DNA of 64,000 bases, taken from assembly GCF_001431485.1 (NCBI RefSeq), contig NZ_LDJM01000027.1:1-64000 (forward strand), given 5' to 3'. The translations under genes and the position numbers were made by a program. The stretch's first letter is position 1; the number at the start of each line of letters is the position of its first letter. The DNA comes from Stenotrophomonas ginsengisoli. Lineage in GTDB: Bacteria > Pseudomonadota > Gammaproteobacteria > Xanthomonadales > Xanthomonadaceae. A model generated the notes under the pieces. It did no database searches and was not told where the DNA came from. It saw only the letters and a list, made by a program, of their open reading frames with translations. Positions 1 through 8,569 of this stretch are shown here, piece after piece.

Positions 1-167
1 GGATTGGACTGGGGAGGGGGAGGAAAGCGTGGGCGGACGGCCCGGTGAGCGCAGCGCTGGTATCGGCCCGGACGCAGCCGGGCAAGGCCGCGCAGCGTGG
101 GGCAGGTATCAGGGAGATAGCGGCCGGTGGGTGAAAAAATGGAACAGTCAGCGCCGCGTATGGCAGC
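1..167. other. Left-edge stretch without a recognised gene
   Basis: This stretch lies beyond the 3' end of the alpha/beta hydrolase gene. It begins purine-rich and continues GC-rich. The open frames that cross it have compositions typical of shadow frames and match no family I recognise. No terminator-like hairpin with a T tract was seen. It may be the upstream region of a gene outside the window. Confidence 0.4.
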
Positions 168-1046
168 TCATGCGGTGTCGCCGAGGAAGCCGGCGATGGC
201 CGCAGCGGCGGCCTCGGCGTTGCCCAGGTGCAGGTGGTGCCCGCCGGCCAGGCGCCGATGCTGCAGCTGGGCAATGCAGGCGCGGCGCTGCTGCTGTGCC
301 TGGGCATCGATGAAACGGCTGGGTGGGTCGGCTTCCAGCAGCAGGGTCGGGCAGGTGATCGCGCCGAGCACGGCCTGGACCTGCGCCTCGTGCAGGTAGA
401 CCGCACTGGGTTCGGTCAGGCGCGGGTCGTAACGCCAGTACCACTGGCCGTCACGCTGGACCACACCGCGCTGTACCAGGCAGGCGGCATCAGCGGCATC
501 GAGCTGGTTGCGCTGCTGGCGCAGGACGATGCCGGCTTGTGGGCTGTCCAGTGGCCGGGGTGTGCTGGACAGGCCGGGCGGACAGCTGAGCAGGTGCTTG
601 CGCAGGCGCGGCACGGTGGCATCAACCGGTGCACTGAGCTGGCCCAGCGCGTCCAGGCAGACCAGCGCCGTCACCCGTTCGGGCACGCTGGCGGCCAGCA
701 GGCAGGCGATGCCGGCGCCCATGGAATGCCCGATCAAAGTGGTTTGCTGCCAACCCAGTGCATCGAGCACGGCCAGCACGCAGGCGGCCTGGCCGGGTTG
801 GCTGTAAGCGCCGGGCAGCCAGCTGCTGTGGCCATGCCCGGGCAGGTCGATGGCCAGGATGTCCAGCCCGCCGTGGGCGGCCAGCAACGGTGCCAGGCGG
901 TCGAAACTGGCGGCATTGTCCAGCCAGCCATGGCAGGCCAGCAGCGGCCGTGCGCCGGCCTGGCCCCAGCGGCGTGCGGCCACCCGGCCCCAGGGCAGGT
1001 CAAGAACCAGGTCGGTGGCAGTGGCGGGGCAGGCCATGGCAGGCAT
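168..1046 (-). CDS. Alpha/beta hydrolase
   Basis: Predicted cytoplasmic alpha/beta-hydrolase-fold enzyme of about 292 residues. The nucleophile elbow GHSMGAG places the catalytic Ser at about residue 108, and an earlier HGWLDN segment supplies the oxyanion-hole region. A GHHLHL segment near the C-terminus supplies the likely catalytic His. The frame is open further upstream, but the sequence before residue 1 is low-complexity and Cys/His/Arg-rich. I therefore place the start at ATG 1046, with ATG 1037 as an alternative; neither has a strong Shine-Dalgarno site. The gene is divergent from bioY at 1171. That neighbourhood makes a carboxylesterase role in biotin synthesis conceivable, but nothing in the protein shows it, and the resemblance is to generic MhpC/SERHL-type hydrolases. 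Confidence 0.85.
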   Translation of the reverse strand: MPAMACPATATDLVLDLPWGRVAARRWGQAGARPLLACHGWLDNAASFDRLAPLLAAHGGLDILAIDLPGHGHSSWLPGAYSQPGQAACVLAVLDALGWQQTTLIGHSMGAGIACLLAASVPERVTALVCLDALGQLSAPVDATVPRLRKHLLSCPPGLSSTPRPLDSPQAGIVLRQQRNQLDAADAACLVQRGVVQRDGQWYWRYDPRLTEPSAVYLHEAQVQAVLGAITCPTLLLEADPPSRFIDAQAQQQRRACIAQLQHRRLAGGHHLHLGNAEAAAAAIAGFLGDTA

Positions 1047-1170
1047 CAGGCAGTAGCGGTGCCTTGCACAGTAGGTGGGCCGGCAGGCAGCGGCAATGAT
1101 CTGCATCAACGCACTTGCCGAAGGCGGCATTGCCCGGCAGTGTGGCCGGCTGTGTGCCTGCGAGCCTGCC

Positions 1171-1749
1171 ATGAAGCGGATCATCCCGACCCTGTTGCCG
1201 ATGCTGCTGTGTCTGCTGCTGATCTGCCTGTGCGCGCGCTTGCCGGGGCTGCCGCTGGGACCGGTGCCGATCACCCTGCAGTCGCTGGCGGTGATCCTGG
1301 CCGGGGCCGTGCTCGGGCCCTGGCGCGGTGGCCTGGTGGCGCTGGTCTACCTGCTGCTGGGCGGGGTGGGCGCGCCGGTGTTTGCCGGTGGTGCCAGTGG
1401 CTGGGCCAGTTTTGCTGCCCCCAGTGGTGGCTACCTGCTGTCCTTCCCGCTGGTGGCCACCTTGTGTGGCGCCCTGGTGTGGAGGTGCATGGCTGCTGGC
1501 CGCCCGGCGCGGCCGCTGATCCTGTTTGCCTGTGGCCTGGGCAGCAGCCTGGCCCTGGTGCATCCGCTGGGCGTGGCCGGGCTGATGCGCGCGCTGGACA
1601 TCGGCCTTGCCCAGGCGCTGATGATCGACCTGCGCTTCTGGCCCGGTGATGTGCTCAAGAACACCATCATGGCCCTGCTGGCCACGGCCGCACACCGGCG
1701 TTGGCCGGGCCTGCGTGGCGGCCCTGTGTCAACGGCAGCGGGCGGCTGA
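1171..1749 (+). CDS. bioY: BioY-family biotin transporter
   Basis: Integral inner-membrane substrate-binding (S) component of an ECF-type biotin importer, 192 residues. The N-terminal third contains the family segment GPVPITLQSL followed by a Gly-rich helix ending GGVGAPVFAGG, which is characteristic of BioY. About six hydrophobic segments cover the whole length. The start at ATG 1171 removes a non-hydrophobic Cys-rich leader that the open frame would otherwise include. No ECF ATPase (bioM) or T component (bioN) lies nearby, so it either works alone or uses a module elsewhere. It ends 4 nt before the stop of the convergent ferrochelatase gene, with no room for a separate terminator. Confidence 0.9.
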   Translation: MKRIIPTLLPMLLCLLLICLCARLPGLPLGPVPITLQSLAVILAGAVLGPWRGGLVALVYLLLGGVGAPVFAGGASGWASFAAPSGGYLLSFPLVATLCGALVWRCMAAGRPARPLILFACGLGSSLALVHPLGVAGLMRALDIGLAQALMIDLRFWPGDVLKNTIMALLATAAHRRWPGLRGGPVSTAAGG

Positions 1750-1753
1750 GGTA

Positions 1754-2713
1754 TCAGGCGATGGCCTGGCGCACCACCGCGGCCAGGGCCTGGGCATGGG
1801 CCGGGGAGTCGTTCAGGCAGGGGATGTAGCGCATCGCCGCGCCACGTTCGGCCAGGGTTTCGGTGAAGCCCATGGCCACTTCCTCCAGGGTCTCCAGGCA
1901 ATCGGTGGCAAAGCCCGGGCAGGCCACGTCGATGCGCTTGACCCCGGCCTCGGCCATGTCCCACAGCATCGGCTCGGCGTAGGGCTGCAGCCACTGTTCC
2001 TTGCCGAAGCGCGACTGGTAGCCCATCGCCCACTGGCCGGGCTGCAGCTGCAGCGCATCGGCAATGGCCTGGGCACTGGCCTGGCACTGCTGCGGGTAGG
2101 GGTCGCCGTTGTCGGCCACCCGCTGCGGGATGCCGTGGAAGGAAAACACCAGCTTTTCCGGCCGGCCATGGGCCTGCCAGTAAGCGCGGATCGAGCCGGC
2201 CACCGCCTCCACCCACTGCGTCTGCACCGGGTAGTCGTTGATGCTGACCACCTCGGTGAGCTGGTTGCGCAGGCGCCACTGCTGCACCACGTCCAGCACC
2301 GAGGCTGTGGTGGTGGTGGAGTACTGCGGGTAAAGCGGCAGCACCACGATGCGCTTGGCACCGTCGGCCACGGCCTGGTCCATCACCTTGTCCAGCGCCG
2401 GCTGGCCATAGCGCATGGCATGGCGCACCGTTAGCCCGGGCAGCTGCTGGCCCAGCATGCCGGCCAGACGCTCGGTGTACACCGCCAGCGGCGAGCCTTC
2501 CGGCAGCCAGACCTGGGCGTATTTCTCGGCCGATTTGCGCGAGCGCAGCGGCAGGATGATCCCGCGCAGCAGCGGCTGCCACAGCAGCGGCGGGATCGAC
2601 ACCACCCGGCGGTCACTGAGGAACTGGGCCAGGTAGCGGCGCACGGCCGGGGCGGTCGGCGCATCCGGGGTGCCGAGGTTGACGAGGATGACAGTGGTAT
2701 TGGCGGTATCCAT
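1754..2713 (-). CDS. hemH: Ferrochelatase
   Basis: Inserts Fe2+ into protoporphyrin IX, the last step of protoheme synthesis. At 319 residues it has normal bacterial length. It opens with the family signature VNLGTPDAP and contains [16 protein letters not shown] and SFHGIPQR (catalytic His region), followed by [14 protein letters not shown] near the C-terminus. No extended C-terminus with clustered cysteines for a [2Fe-2S] centre is present. The start at 2713 gives the expected short N-terminus before the first strand. The gene converges on bioY and is divergent from the SYLF-protein gene, with 157 nt between the two start codons holding both promoters. Confidence 0.97.
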   Translation of the reverse strand: MDTANTTVILVNLGTPDAPTAPAVRRYLAQFLSDRRVVSIPPLLWQPLLRGIILPLRSRKSAEKYAQVWLPEGSPLAVYTERLAGMLGQQLPGLTVRHAMRYGQPALDKVMDQAVADGAKRIVVLPLYPQYSTTTTASVLDVVQQWRLRNQLTEVVSINDYPVQTQWVEAVAGSIRAYWQAHGRPEKLVFSFHGIPQRVADNGDPYPQQCQASAQAIADALQLQPGQWAMGYQSRFGKEQWLQPYAEPMLWDMAEAGVKRIDVACPGFATDCLETLEEVAMGFTETLAERGAAMRYIPCLNDSPAHAQALAAVVRQAIA

Positions 2714-2870
2714 CGGACAATTCTGACATTGCCGCTGCCATCAATCGAACTGATCGTGGCTATGGCGGCGATAGCCGGGCATGCGGATCGGGTTGGATGC
2801 GATTCATCCAGCACCGCCCAATTGCGGCATCTTGCTTTATCTTGCAGTCCAGACTTTTTGGAGATGGCCC

Positions 2871-3764
2871 ATGCGTCGCCTGCCCCGCTTGATCCTGCTT
2901 TCCGCTGCCCTGGCGGCCACTGCCCCGGTGCTTGCCGGCCCGCAGGAAGACCAGCGCTCGCGCAATGCAATCCGTGTTCTGGCCGAAATCCAGAACATTC
3001 CCGAACAGGCCATTCCCGACAAGCTGCTCGATGAAGCGCGCGCGGTGGTGGTGATTCCGGACACGATCAAGGCCGGCCTGGTCATCGGTGGCCGTCGTGG
3101 CCACGGCCTGATGTCGGTCAAGACCGCCGACGGCAGCTGGTCCAGCCCGGTGTTCATCAAGCTCACCGGCGGCAGCATCGGCTTCCAGGCCGGGGTGCAG
3201 TCTTCCGATGTGATCCTGGTGTTCCGCAACGATCGCTCGCTGGACAACATCGTCAACGGCAAGTTCACCCTCGGCGCCGATGCCGGCGTGGCCGCCGGCC
3301 CGGTCGGGCGCAGTGCCTCGGCCGCCACCGATGGCCAGCTCAAGGCCGAGATCTGGTCGTGGTCGCGCGCCCGTGGCCTGTTTGCCGGCGTGGCCCTGGA
3401 TGGCGCCGTGCTGCAGATCGATGATGCGGCCAACCTGGAGGCCTATGGCCCGGGCACCACGCCGCGCATGATCATCGAGGGCCGTCTGGCCGAGTCTCCG
3501 TCGCAGGACGTGGTCAATTTCCGTGACCGCCTGGAAGAGGCCAGCTACACCGCCAACGGCAACCGCAATGGCACCCCCGGCGCCGCTGCGGGTTCGGCCA
3601 CGGTGGCCCCGCCGCGTGCGGCCCCGGTGGTGGTCAATGCCCCGCAGCCGGCCCAGGACGGTGCGCAAACCGCGCCGCTGAACAGCAGCCCGGCCGCCGA
3701 ACCGGCCCAGCAGGGCTTCCAGCCGGTCAGCGAGGGTGAAATCCGTACCGAGACCCTGGACTGA
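2871..3764 (+). CDS. Secreted SYLF (Ysc84)-domain protein
   Basis: Predicted exported protein of 297 residues. A Sec-type signal peptide covers about residues 1-22 (MRRLPRL, then a hydrophobic core ending VLAG). The SYLF/Ysc84 domain follows at about residues 30-215, with ARAVVVIPDTIKAGLVIGG, the SVGIQAG-like segment GSIGFQAGVQSSDVILVF and a later DGAVLQID. In eukaryotes this fold binds phosphoinositides; in bacteria the ligand is unknown. The last 75 residues are Ala/Pro-rich and probably disordered. The start at 2871 follows GGAG at 2861-2864 and gives the signal peptide its normal position. Translation further upstream would add a non-secretory leader. Confidence 0.88.
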   Translation: MRRLPRLILLSAALAATAPVLAGPQEDQRSRNAIRVLAEIQNIPEQAIPDKLLDEARAVVVIPDTIKAGLVIGGRRGHGLMSVKTADGSWSSPVFIKLTGGSIGFQAGVQSSDVILVFRNDRSLDNIVNGKFTLGADAGVAAGPVGRSASAATDGQLKAEIWSWSRARGLFAGVALDGAVLQIDDAANLEAYGPGTTPRMIIEGRLAESPSQDVVNFRDRLEEASYTANGNRNGTPGAAAGSATVAPPRAAPVVVNAPQPAQDGAQTAPLNSSPAAEPAQQGFQPVSEGEIRTETLD

Positions 3765-3847
3765 CACCTAGGCCACAGGTCATGGCGATCTTGTAATTAC
3801 CCTGGGGTATGCTTGGTTCACCCTATGTAATAGCGATGGTGATCGTC

Positions 3848-4078
3848 ATGCCCGGTGGCTTCAGTATTTGGCATTGGTTGGTAGTGCTGGCGGTGGTGCT
3901 GCTGGTGTTCGGCACCAAGCGTCTGACCAGCGGCGCCAAGGACCTTGGCAGTGCGGTCAAGGAATTCAAGAAGGGCATGCGCGAGGACGACAAGCCGGCT
4001 GCGCAGCTGGGTACCGACGCGGCTGATGCCACCAAGGACCAGGCTGCCAAGGCCGAGCAGTCCAGCCCGCGTGACTGA
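3848..4078 (+). CDS. tatA: Twin-arginine translocase subunit TatA
   Basis: Pore-forming subunit of the Tat system, which exports folded proteins across the inner membrane. It has 76 residues: a short N-terminus, one transmembrane helix ([13 protein letters not shown]), the hinge FGTKRL and an amphipathic helix [16 protein letters not shown], then a charged Ala-rich tail. ATG 3848 gives the usual N-terminus. An upstream in-frame ATG at 3809 would place 13 extra hydrophobic residues before the helix and is less likely. tatB begins 14 nt after the stop. The window contains at least three proteins with twin-arginine signals (starting at 39876, 42999 and 44752). Confidence 0.95.
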   Translation: MPGGFSIWHWLVVLAVVLLVFGTKRLTSGAKDLGSAVKEFKKGMREDDKPAAQLGTDAADATKDQAAKAEQSSPRD

Positions 4079-4092
4079 GCGGTTGCACGCCC

Positions 4093-4554
4093 GTGTTTGA
4101 TGTCGGCTTCTCCGAAATACTGCTGATCGCCGTGGTGGCCCTGCTGGTGCTGGGTCCCGAACGCCTGCCCAAGGCCGCGCGCTTCACCGGGCTGTGGGTG
4201 CGGCGTGCGCGCAGCCAGTGGGATTCGGTGAAGACCGAGTTCGAGCGTGAGATTGCCGCCGAGGATCTCAAGCGCAGCATCGACAGCGCCCGCCGTCAGG
4301 CCAGTGAGGTCGCGCAGCAGATGGGCAGCGTCGAGGATGGCGTACGCCAGGCCGCGCCGGCCAGCAGCGATGCGCCCATCGCCGCTGCGGGCACGCTGGT
4401 GGCGAACGAGGCCGCGCCGGTGGTGGCAACCACGGCGGCCGATGCCGAGGCGGCCGCTGCCGCACCGGTGATCGAGCCCGGGCGCAGCGTGTCGCTGGAA
4501 GATCCCGTGCCAGGCACGGACAGCCCCAAGCCGGGAGAACGCCACGGTGGCTGA
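4093..4554 (+). CDS. tatB: Sec-independent translocase protein TatB
   Basis: Substrate-receptor partner of TatC, 153 residues. It begins MFDVGFSEILLIAVVALLV, an N-terminal helix with the conserved Glu that separates TatB from TatA, then LGPERLPKAAR and a long amphipathic helix to about residue 85. The remainder is a low-complexity Ala/Val/Pro-rich tail. Translation starts at GTG 4093. The 3' end overlaps the tatC start by 8 nt, indicating translational coupling within tatABC. Confidence 0.95.
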   Translation: MFDVGFSEILLIAVVALLVLGPERLPKAARFTGLWVRRARSQWDSVKTEFEREIAAEDLKRSIDSARRQASEVAQQMGSVEDGVRQAAPASSDAPIAAAGTLVANEAAPVVATTAADAEAAAAAPVIEPGRSVSLEDPVPGTDSPKPGERHGG

Positions 4555-5287
4555 TACCGATGCGCCCTTGATTGAACACCTGATCGAGCTGCGTGGCCGC
4601 CTGCTGCGCGCGCTGGCCGGTTTTTTCCTGATCCTGCTGTGCCTGCTGCCGTTTGCCGCCAAGCTTTACGGCTGGCTGGCCGAGCCGTTGATCTCGCTGC
4701 TGCCGGCCGGGCAGAGCATCATTGCCACCAATCCGGCCGGGGCGTTCTTCGCGCCGCTGAAGCTGGCCATGTTCAGCGCGCTGTTCATCAGCATGCCGTG
4801 GCTGCTGTACCAGGCCTGGGCGTTCGTGGCCCCGGCGCTGTATGCACGCGAAAAGCGCCTGGCCCTGCCGTTGCTGGCCTCGGCGGTGTTGTTGTTCTAC
4901 GCCGGCTGCGCGTTTGCCTACTTCCTGGTGCTGCCGGCGGTGTTCCACTTCCTGACCAGCTTCGGCGCCGATGTGATTGCGGTGACGCCCGATGCCGGGG
5001 CCTACCTGGATTTCGTGATTGCCCTGTTCCTGGCCTTTGGCCTGAGCTTCGAGCTGCCGGTGGCGATGGTGATCCTGGTGCAGTTGGGCTGGGTCAGCCC
5101 GGCCCAGCTCAAAGAAGCGCGTGGCTACGCCATCGTCGGCATCTTCGTGCTGGCCGCCATCGTCACCCCGCCGGATGTGATCTCGCAGCTGATGCTGGCC
5201 ATCCCGATGTGCCTGCTCTACGAAATCGGCATCCACGCCTCGCGTTGGCTGTTGCCCGGGCCACAGACCCGCGACGCGGCCGGCTGA
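4547..5287 (+). CDS. tatC: Sec-independent translocase protein TatC
   Basis: Polytopic core of the Tat receptor that recognises the RR signal. It has 246 residues and six predicted membrane helices. The N-terminus APLIEHLIELRGRLLRAL carries the conserved cytoplasmic helix of the family. Later TatC features are FVAPALYAREKR and the LSFELPVAMVIL segment with its membrane Glu. Translation starts at GTG 4547, inside the end of tatB, with GGGAG at 4533-4537 as ribosome-binding site. A strong bidirectional terminator follows at 5313-5342. Confidence 0.96.
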   Translation: MADTDAPLIEHLIELRGRLLRALAGFFLILLCLLPFAAKLYGWLAEPLISLLPAGQSIIATNPAGAFFAPLKLAMFSALFISMPWLLYQAWAFVAPALYAREKRLALPLLASAVLLFYAGCAFAYFLVLPAVFHFLTSFGADVIAVTPDAGAYLDFVIALFLAFGLSFELPVAMVILVQLGWVSPAQLKEARGYAIVGIFVLAAIVTPPDVISQLMLAIPMCLLYEIGIHASRWLLPGPQTRDAAG

Positions 5288-5312
5288 GCGCCCGCCTGCG
5301 CCAGGCAGCAAC

Positions 5313-5342
5313 AAAAAACCCCGGCCTTGGCCGGGGTTTTTT
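5313..5342. terminator. Bidirectional rho-independent terminator after tatC
   Basis: The stem CCCCGGCC/GGCCGGGG is flanked by an A tract on the left and a T tract on the right, so it can act on both strands. It separates tatABC from the convergent membrane-protein gene ending at 5366. Confidence 0.9.
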
Positions 5343-5365
5343 CATGCCGGCAACGCGTACCGGGC

Positions 5366-6277
5366 TCAGGCTTCAAACACGTCCTGGGCGGTGCCGGCAC
5401 GCGGGGCATCGCTGCCCTGGCCCGGCAGCGGGGGGACCGCGAACAGGTCCTTCCAGGCCGCATATACCGCGCCGGCCAGGATCGGCAGCAGGGTGCCGGT
5501 GTACAGCATCAGGATCAGCACCAGGGCCAGCGCCGGGCCGAGGATCAGCGACAGCAGCAGCAACACGATGAAGGCGGCGATGTTCAGTGCCACCAGGCTG
5601 ACCAGCACGCTGGCGTACAGCACCACCATTGCCGGCAGGTTGTTCAGCCCGGCGCGCAGGCTGGCAGCCAGTGCCTGCAGGCCGCTGCGCTGCTCGAACA
5701 TCACCTGCGGCAGCATCAGGGCCAGCATCAGGGCCACCGCCAGGGTGGTCAGCAGGCTGATCGCCATCCACAGCAGGGTGCGGTAGACCGGCAGGGTGGC
5801 GGCCAGCTCGTTGAGCCGTTCCGGGCTGACCTGTTCGCCGCTCTGGCTGATCTGCTGCAGCTCCTGCTGCACTTCCAGCCAGCGCTGCACGCCTTCCTGG
5901 CCCACCAGCATCAGCTGCAGCAGGCCCAGCACGATGCCGGCGACAAAGTAGGGCAGCACGGCCAGCATCAGGTGCGGCAGGCGGCCCTGGCGGGTGCCTT
6001 CGAGCAGGTGGCCGGGGCGCGGCAGGCGGCCGTGTTCGGCCTCGCGCACGGCCCAGATCAGGCCGCCCATCATCACCGGCACCGCGAACAGGATCAGCAG
6101 CTGCAGCACGATGCCCAGGGCCGGGTTGAACGCGGACAGGCTCACGCCCAGCATCACCACCAGGCCGAACAGCATGCCCAGCTGTCCCAGCCGCAGCGGT
6201 GCACTGCGCCACACATCAAAGCCGGCCATCAGCCAGCGTGCACCGGCTGAAGCCGGCACCTTGCGGATATCAGTCAT
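5366..6277 (-). CDS. BPSS1780-family integral membrane protein
   Basis: Predicted inner-membrane protein of 303 residues with about six hydrophobic segments. A loop of some 50 polar residues (WLEVQQELQQISQSGEQ and on) separates the third and fourth. The beginning, DIRKVPASAGARWL followed by the helical WRSAPLRLG, is the usual opening of the BPSS1780 family. No biochemical role is known for the family. I chose ATG 6277 because AAGGA lies just upstream; the open frame extends five codons further. The gene converges on tatABC and has the same orientation as the glutamine amidotransferase gene upstream of it, about 80 nt away. Confidence 0.8.
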   Translation of the reverse strand: MTDIRKVPASAGARWLMAGFDVWRSAPLRLGQLGMLFGLVVMLGVSLSAFNPALGIVLQLLILFAVPVMMGGLIWAVREAEHGRLPRPGHLLEGTRQGRLPHLMLAVLPYFVAGIVLGLLQLMLVGQEGVQRWLEVQQELQQISQSGEQVSPERLNELAATLPVYRTLLWMAISLLTTLAVALMLALMLPQVMFEQRSGLQALAASLRAGLNNLPAMVVLYASVLVSLVALNIAAFIVLLLLSLILGPALALVLILMLYTGTLLPILAGAVYAAWKDLFAVPPLPGQGSDAPRAGTAQDVFEA

Positions 6278-6357
6278 ACGTCCTTCGATCAACGGGGCGC
6301 CGGTCGTGCCGGCGCCGGTTGATTATCGCCGTTTTCCAGCGCGGCGTCGGAACCGGC

Positions 6358-7077
6358 TCACGCTGCCAGGCGGGTCTGGCGCACAAAGCGGCGCAGCAGG
6401 TGCCGGGCCTGCGGGGCGGCATGCACCTGGCGCGCCAGCTGGCGCGCATCGCCGCCATGGCGGGCGATGCACTCGGCGCGCTCGCGCAGGTAGCCGCGCA
6501 TGTGGTGGGTGGCAAATTCCGGGTGGAACTGCACGCCCCAGGCGCGCTCGCCGATGCGGAAGGCCTGGCAGTTGTCGCGCGCGGACTGGGCCAGAACGGT
6601 GGCGCCCGGCGGCGGGGTGAGCACGGTCTGCAGATGGGTGGCATGGGCCGGCAGGGTCGCCGGCAGGCCGGCAAACAGCGGGTCATCGGCCGCTTCGGCA
6701 TGCAGGGTCAGGGCGATCGTGCCTGACTCGCGCCCGGCCGGGTTGAACGCCACTTCGCCGCCCAGGGCATGGGCCAGCAGCTGGTGGCCGTAGCAGATGC
6801 CCAGCACCGGCAGGCCGGCGGCCACGGCCTGGCGCAGCCAGGCGGCGGTGGCCTCGCTCCAGTCGGCGCGGTCGGTGACATAGGCGGCCGAACCGCTGAT
6901 CACCACCCCGGACACCTCGGCCAGCGCCGGCAAAGCCTGGCCAGCGGTCACATCCACCACCCGGGTCTGCCGCACACACAGGCCGGCAGCCACGCGGATC
7001 CAGTGCGCAAAGCCGCCGTAGCGGTTGAGCGAGGGCAGCGGTTTACCGGTTTCGATGATCAGCAGCGGGGCGGCCAT
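6358..7077 (-). CDS. Class I glutamine amidotransferase (GMP synthase-like)
   Basis: Stand-alone class I (triad) glutamine amidotransferase domain of 239 residues. The nucleophile elbow [10 protein letters not shown] places the catalytic Cys at about residue 95, and QFHPE places His and Glu at about 185 and 187, so the triad is complete. There is no fused synthetase domain. Such proteins are usually annotated as GMP synthase-like amidotransferases or gamma-glutamyl peptidases, and the substrate cannot be told from the sequence. ATG 7077 is preferred to the ATG two codons upstream. It is divergent from glyQ across 320 nt. Confidence 0.85.
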   Translation of the reverse strand: MAAPLLIIETGKPLPSLNRYGGFAHWIRVAAGLCVRQTRVVDVTAGQALPALAEVSGVVISGSAAYVTDRADWSEATAAWLRQAVAAGLPVLGICYGHQLLAHALGGEVAFNPAGRESGTIALTLHAEAADDPLFAGLPATLPAHATHLQTVLTPPPGATVLAQSARDNCQAFRIGERAWGVQFHPEFATHHMRGYLRERAECIARHGGDARQLARQVHAAPQARHLLRRFVRQTRLAA

Positions 7078-7397
7078 GGGCAATCAACAGCGGGTGGGTT
7101 CGCCCCTGTTGTGCCGTGCCCGGCGCCGGGCTGCAAGCCGCTTGCCGGCGCACTCTGGCCAGGGCGGGGCGCCGGCGAGCGGGTGCGGCCTTGCCGATTC
7201 TGGCGCAAGCCTTGCCCGGCAAGGGCTGGCGCGATTGCCGCCGCGGCGTGGACATGCCCTGCCTGCATGGCCTGATAAGCGCTGGGTATGAGCACGCCGC
7301 GCTCGGTGGACGGGCCCCGGGCCCGGCTGCGCAGCGCAGGGCGGTGCGGCAGTGCGGCGTTATACTGGGCAATCCACACGAACTGACAAGCCGGCCG
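7078..7397. promoter_or_regulatory. Divergent promoter region upstream of glyQ
   Basis: The 320 nt between the two divergent start codons hold no convincing gene. A good -10 box, TATACT, lies at 7361-7366, which would start the glyQ transcript near 7373, about 25 nt before its ATG. The -35 region is GC-rich and not recognisable. No T-box leader or long hairpin typical of aminoacyl-tRNA synthetase control is visible. The rest is GC-rich and unremarkable. Confidence 0.45.
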
Positions 7398-8309
7398 ATG
7401 TCCGTCACTTCCCGCGTACCGATCACTTTCCAGGGCCTGATCCAGACCCTCAATGAATTCTGGGCACAACAGGGCTGCGTGCTGATCCAGCCGCTGGACC
7501 TGGAAGTGGGCGCCGGTACCTTCCACCCGGCCACCTTCCTGCGCTCGATCGGGCCGGAAAGCTGGAATGCGGCCTATGTGCAGCCTTCGCGCCGCCCCAC
7601 CGACGGCCGCTACGGTGAAAACCCCAACCGCCTGCAGCGCTACTACCAGTACCAGGTGGCGATGAAGCCGAGCCCGGACAACATCCAGCAGCTGTACCTG
7701 GATTCGCTCAAGGCGCTGGGCATCGATCCGCTGGTGCACGACCTGCGCTTTGTCGAGGACAACTGGGAATCGCCGACCCTGGGCGCCTGGGGCCTGGGCT
7801 GGGAAGTCTGGCTCAACGGCATGGAGGTGACCCAGTTCACCTACTTCCAGCAGGCCGGTGGCCTGGAGTGCAAGCCGGTCCTGGGTGAGATCACCTACGG
7901 CCTGGAACGCCTGTGCATGTACCTGCAGAACTGCGACAACGTCTACGACCTGGTCTGGACCTACGGCCCGGACGGCTCGCCGGTCACCTATGGCGATGTC
8001 TACCACCAGAACGAGGTGGAGCAGAGCACCTACAACTTCGAGTACGCCGACGTGGAAGAAATGTTCCACCGCTTCGACGCCTGCGAGCGCGAGGCGCAGA
8101 AGCTGATCGAAGCCGGCCTGCCGCTGCCGGCCTACGAGCAGGTGACCAAGGCCAGCCACAGCTTCAACCTGCTTGATGCCCGCCGCGCCATCTCGGTGAC
8201 CGAGCGTCAGCGTTACATCCTGCGCGTGCGCACCCTGGCCATGGCCGTGGCCAAGCTGTACGAGGCCAAGCGCATCGAAGCCGTAGCCGCCAAGGGCGAG
8301 GCTCAGTAA
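7398..8309 (+). CDS. glyQ: Glycyl-tRNA synthetase alpha subunit
   Basis: Catalytic (class II) subunit of the alpha2beta2 glycyl-tRNA synthetase, 303 residues and full length. The beginning ([18 protein letters not shown]), [19 protein letters not shown] and [19 protein letters not shown] are near-invariant in GlyQ and carry the glycine- and ATP-binding motifs. ATG 7398 gives the standard N-terminus. Its TAA overlaps the ATG of the next small gene by one base, so glyQ, the small gene and glyS read as one coupled unit. Confidence 0.98.
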   Translation: MSVTSRVPITFQGLIQTLNEFWAQQGCVLIQPLDLEVGAGTFHPATFLRSIGPESWNAAYVQPSRRPTDGRYGENPNRLQRYYQYQVAMKPSPDNIQQLYLDSLKALGIDPLVHDLRFVEDNWESPTLGAWGLGWEVWLNGMEVTQFTYFQQAGGLECKPVLGEITYGLERLCMYLQNCDNVYDLVWTYGPDGSPVTYGDVYHQNEVEQSTYNFEYADVEEMFHRFDACEREAQKLIEAGLPLPAYEQVTKASHSFNLLDARRAISVTERQRYILRVRTLAMAVAKLYEAKRIEAVAAKGEAQ

Positions 8310-8569
8310 TGAGCATCGACCCGGGCTGGGCCAGCGTCGGTTATGTGAACTTCTTGTTCGGCCTGGGCCTGGCGGCCTGGGCAATGAGCCATCAACGCAG
8401 TGCCCTGTTCTGGTTTCTGTTCGGCTGGGTCCTGGCGCCGGTGGCCGGTGTGGTGATGCTCATCCTGCATCGCCGCCACATCAAGGCGAACACCACGGAC
8501 CCGAAGTTTTCCGTATTTCCCCAAACTGGGCGCGGTGACCTGATGTCGACGCGCAAGGACGTCATATGA
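8309..8569 (+). CDS. Small membrane protein between glyQ and glyS
   Basis: Predicted 86-residue protein I do not recognise. Two hydrophobic helices (about residues 10-28 and 33-53, with [19 protein letters not shown]) are followed by a basic segment LHRRHIKA and a polar tail. The ATG shares one base with the glyQ stop and the TGA sits inside the ATGA that starts glyS, so it is tightly coupled on both sides. That placement and coherent hydrophobic pattern argue for a real gene. Nothing in the sequence suggests a part in tRNA charging. Confidence 0.7.
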   Translation: MSIDPGWASVGYVNFLFGLGLAAWAMSHQRSALFWFLFGWVLAPVAGVVMLILHRRHIKANTTDPKFSVFPQTGRGDLMSTRKDVI

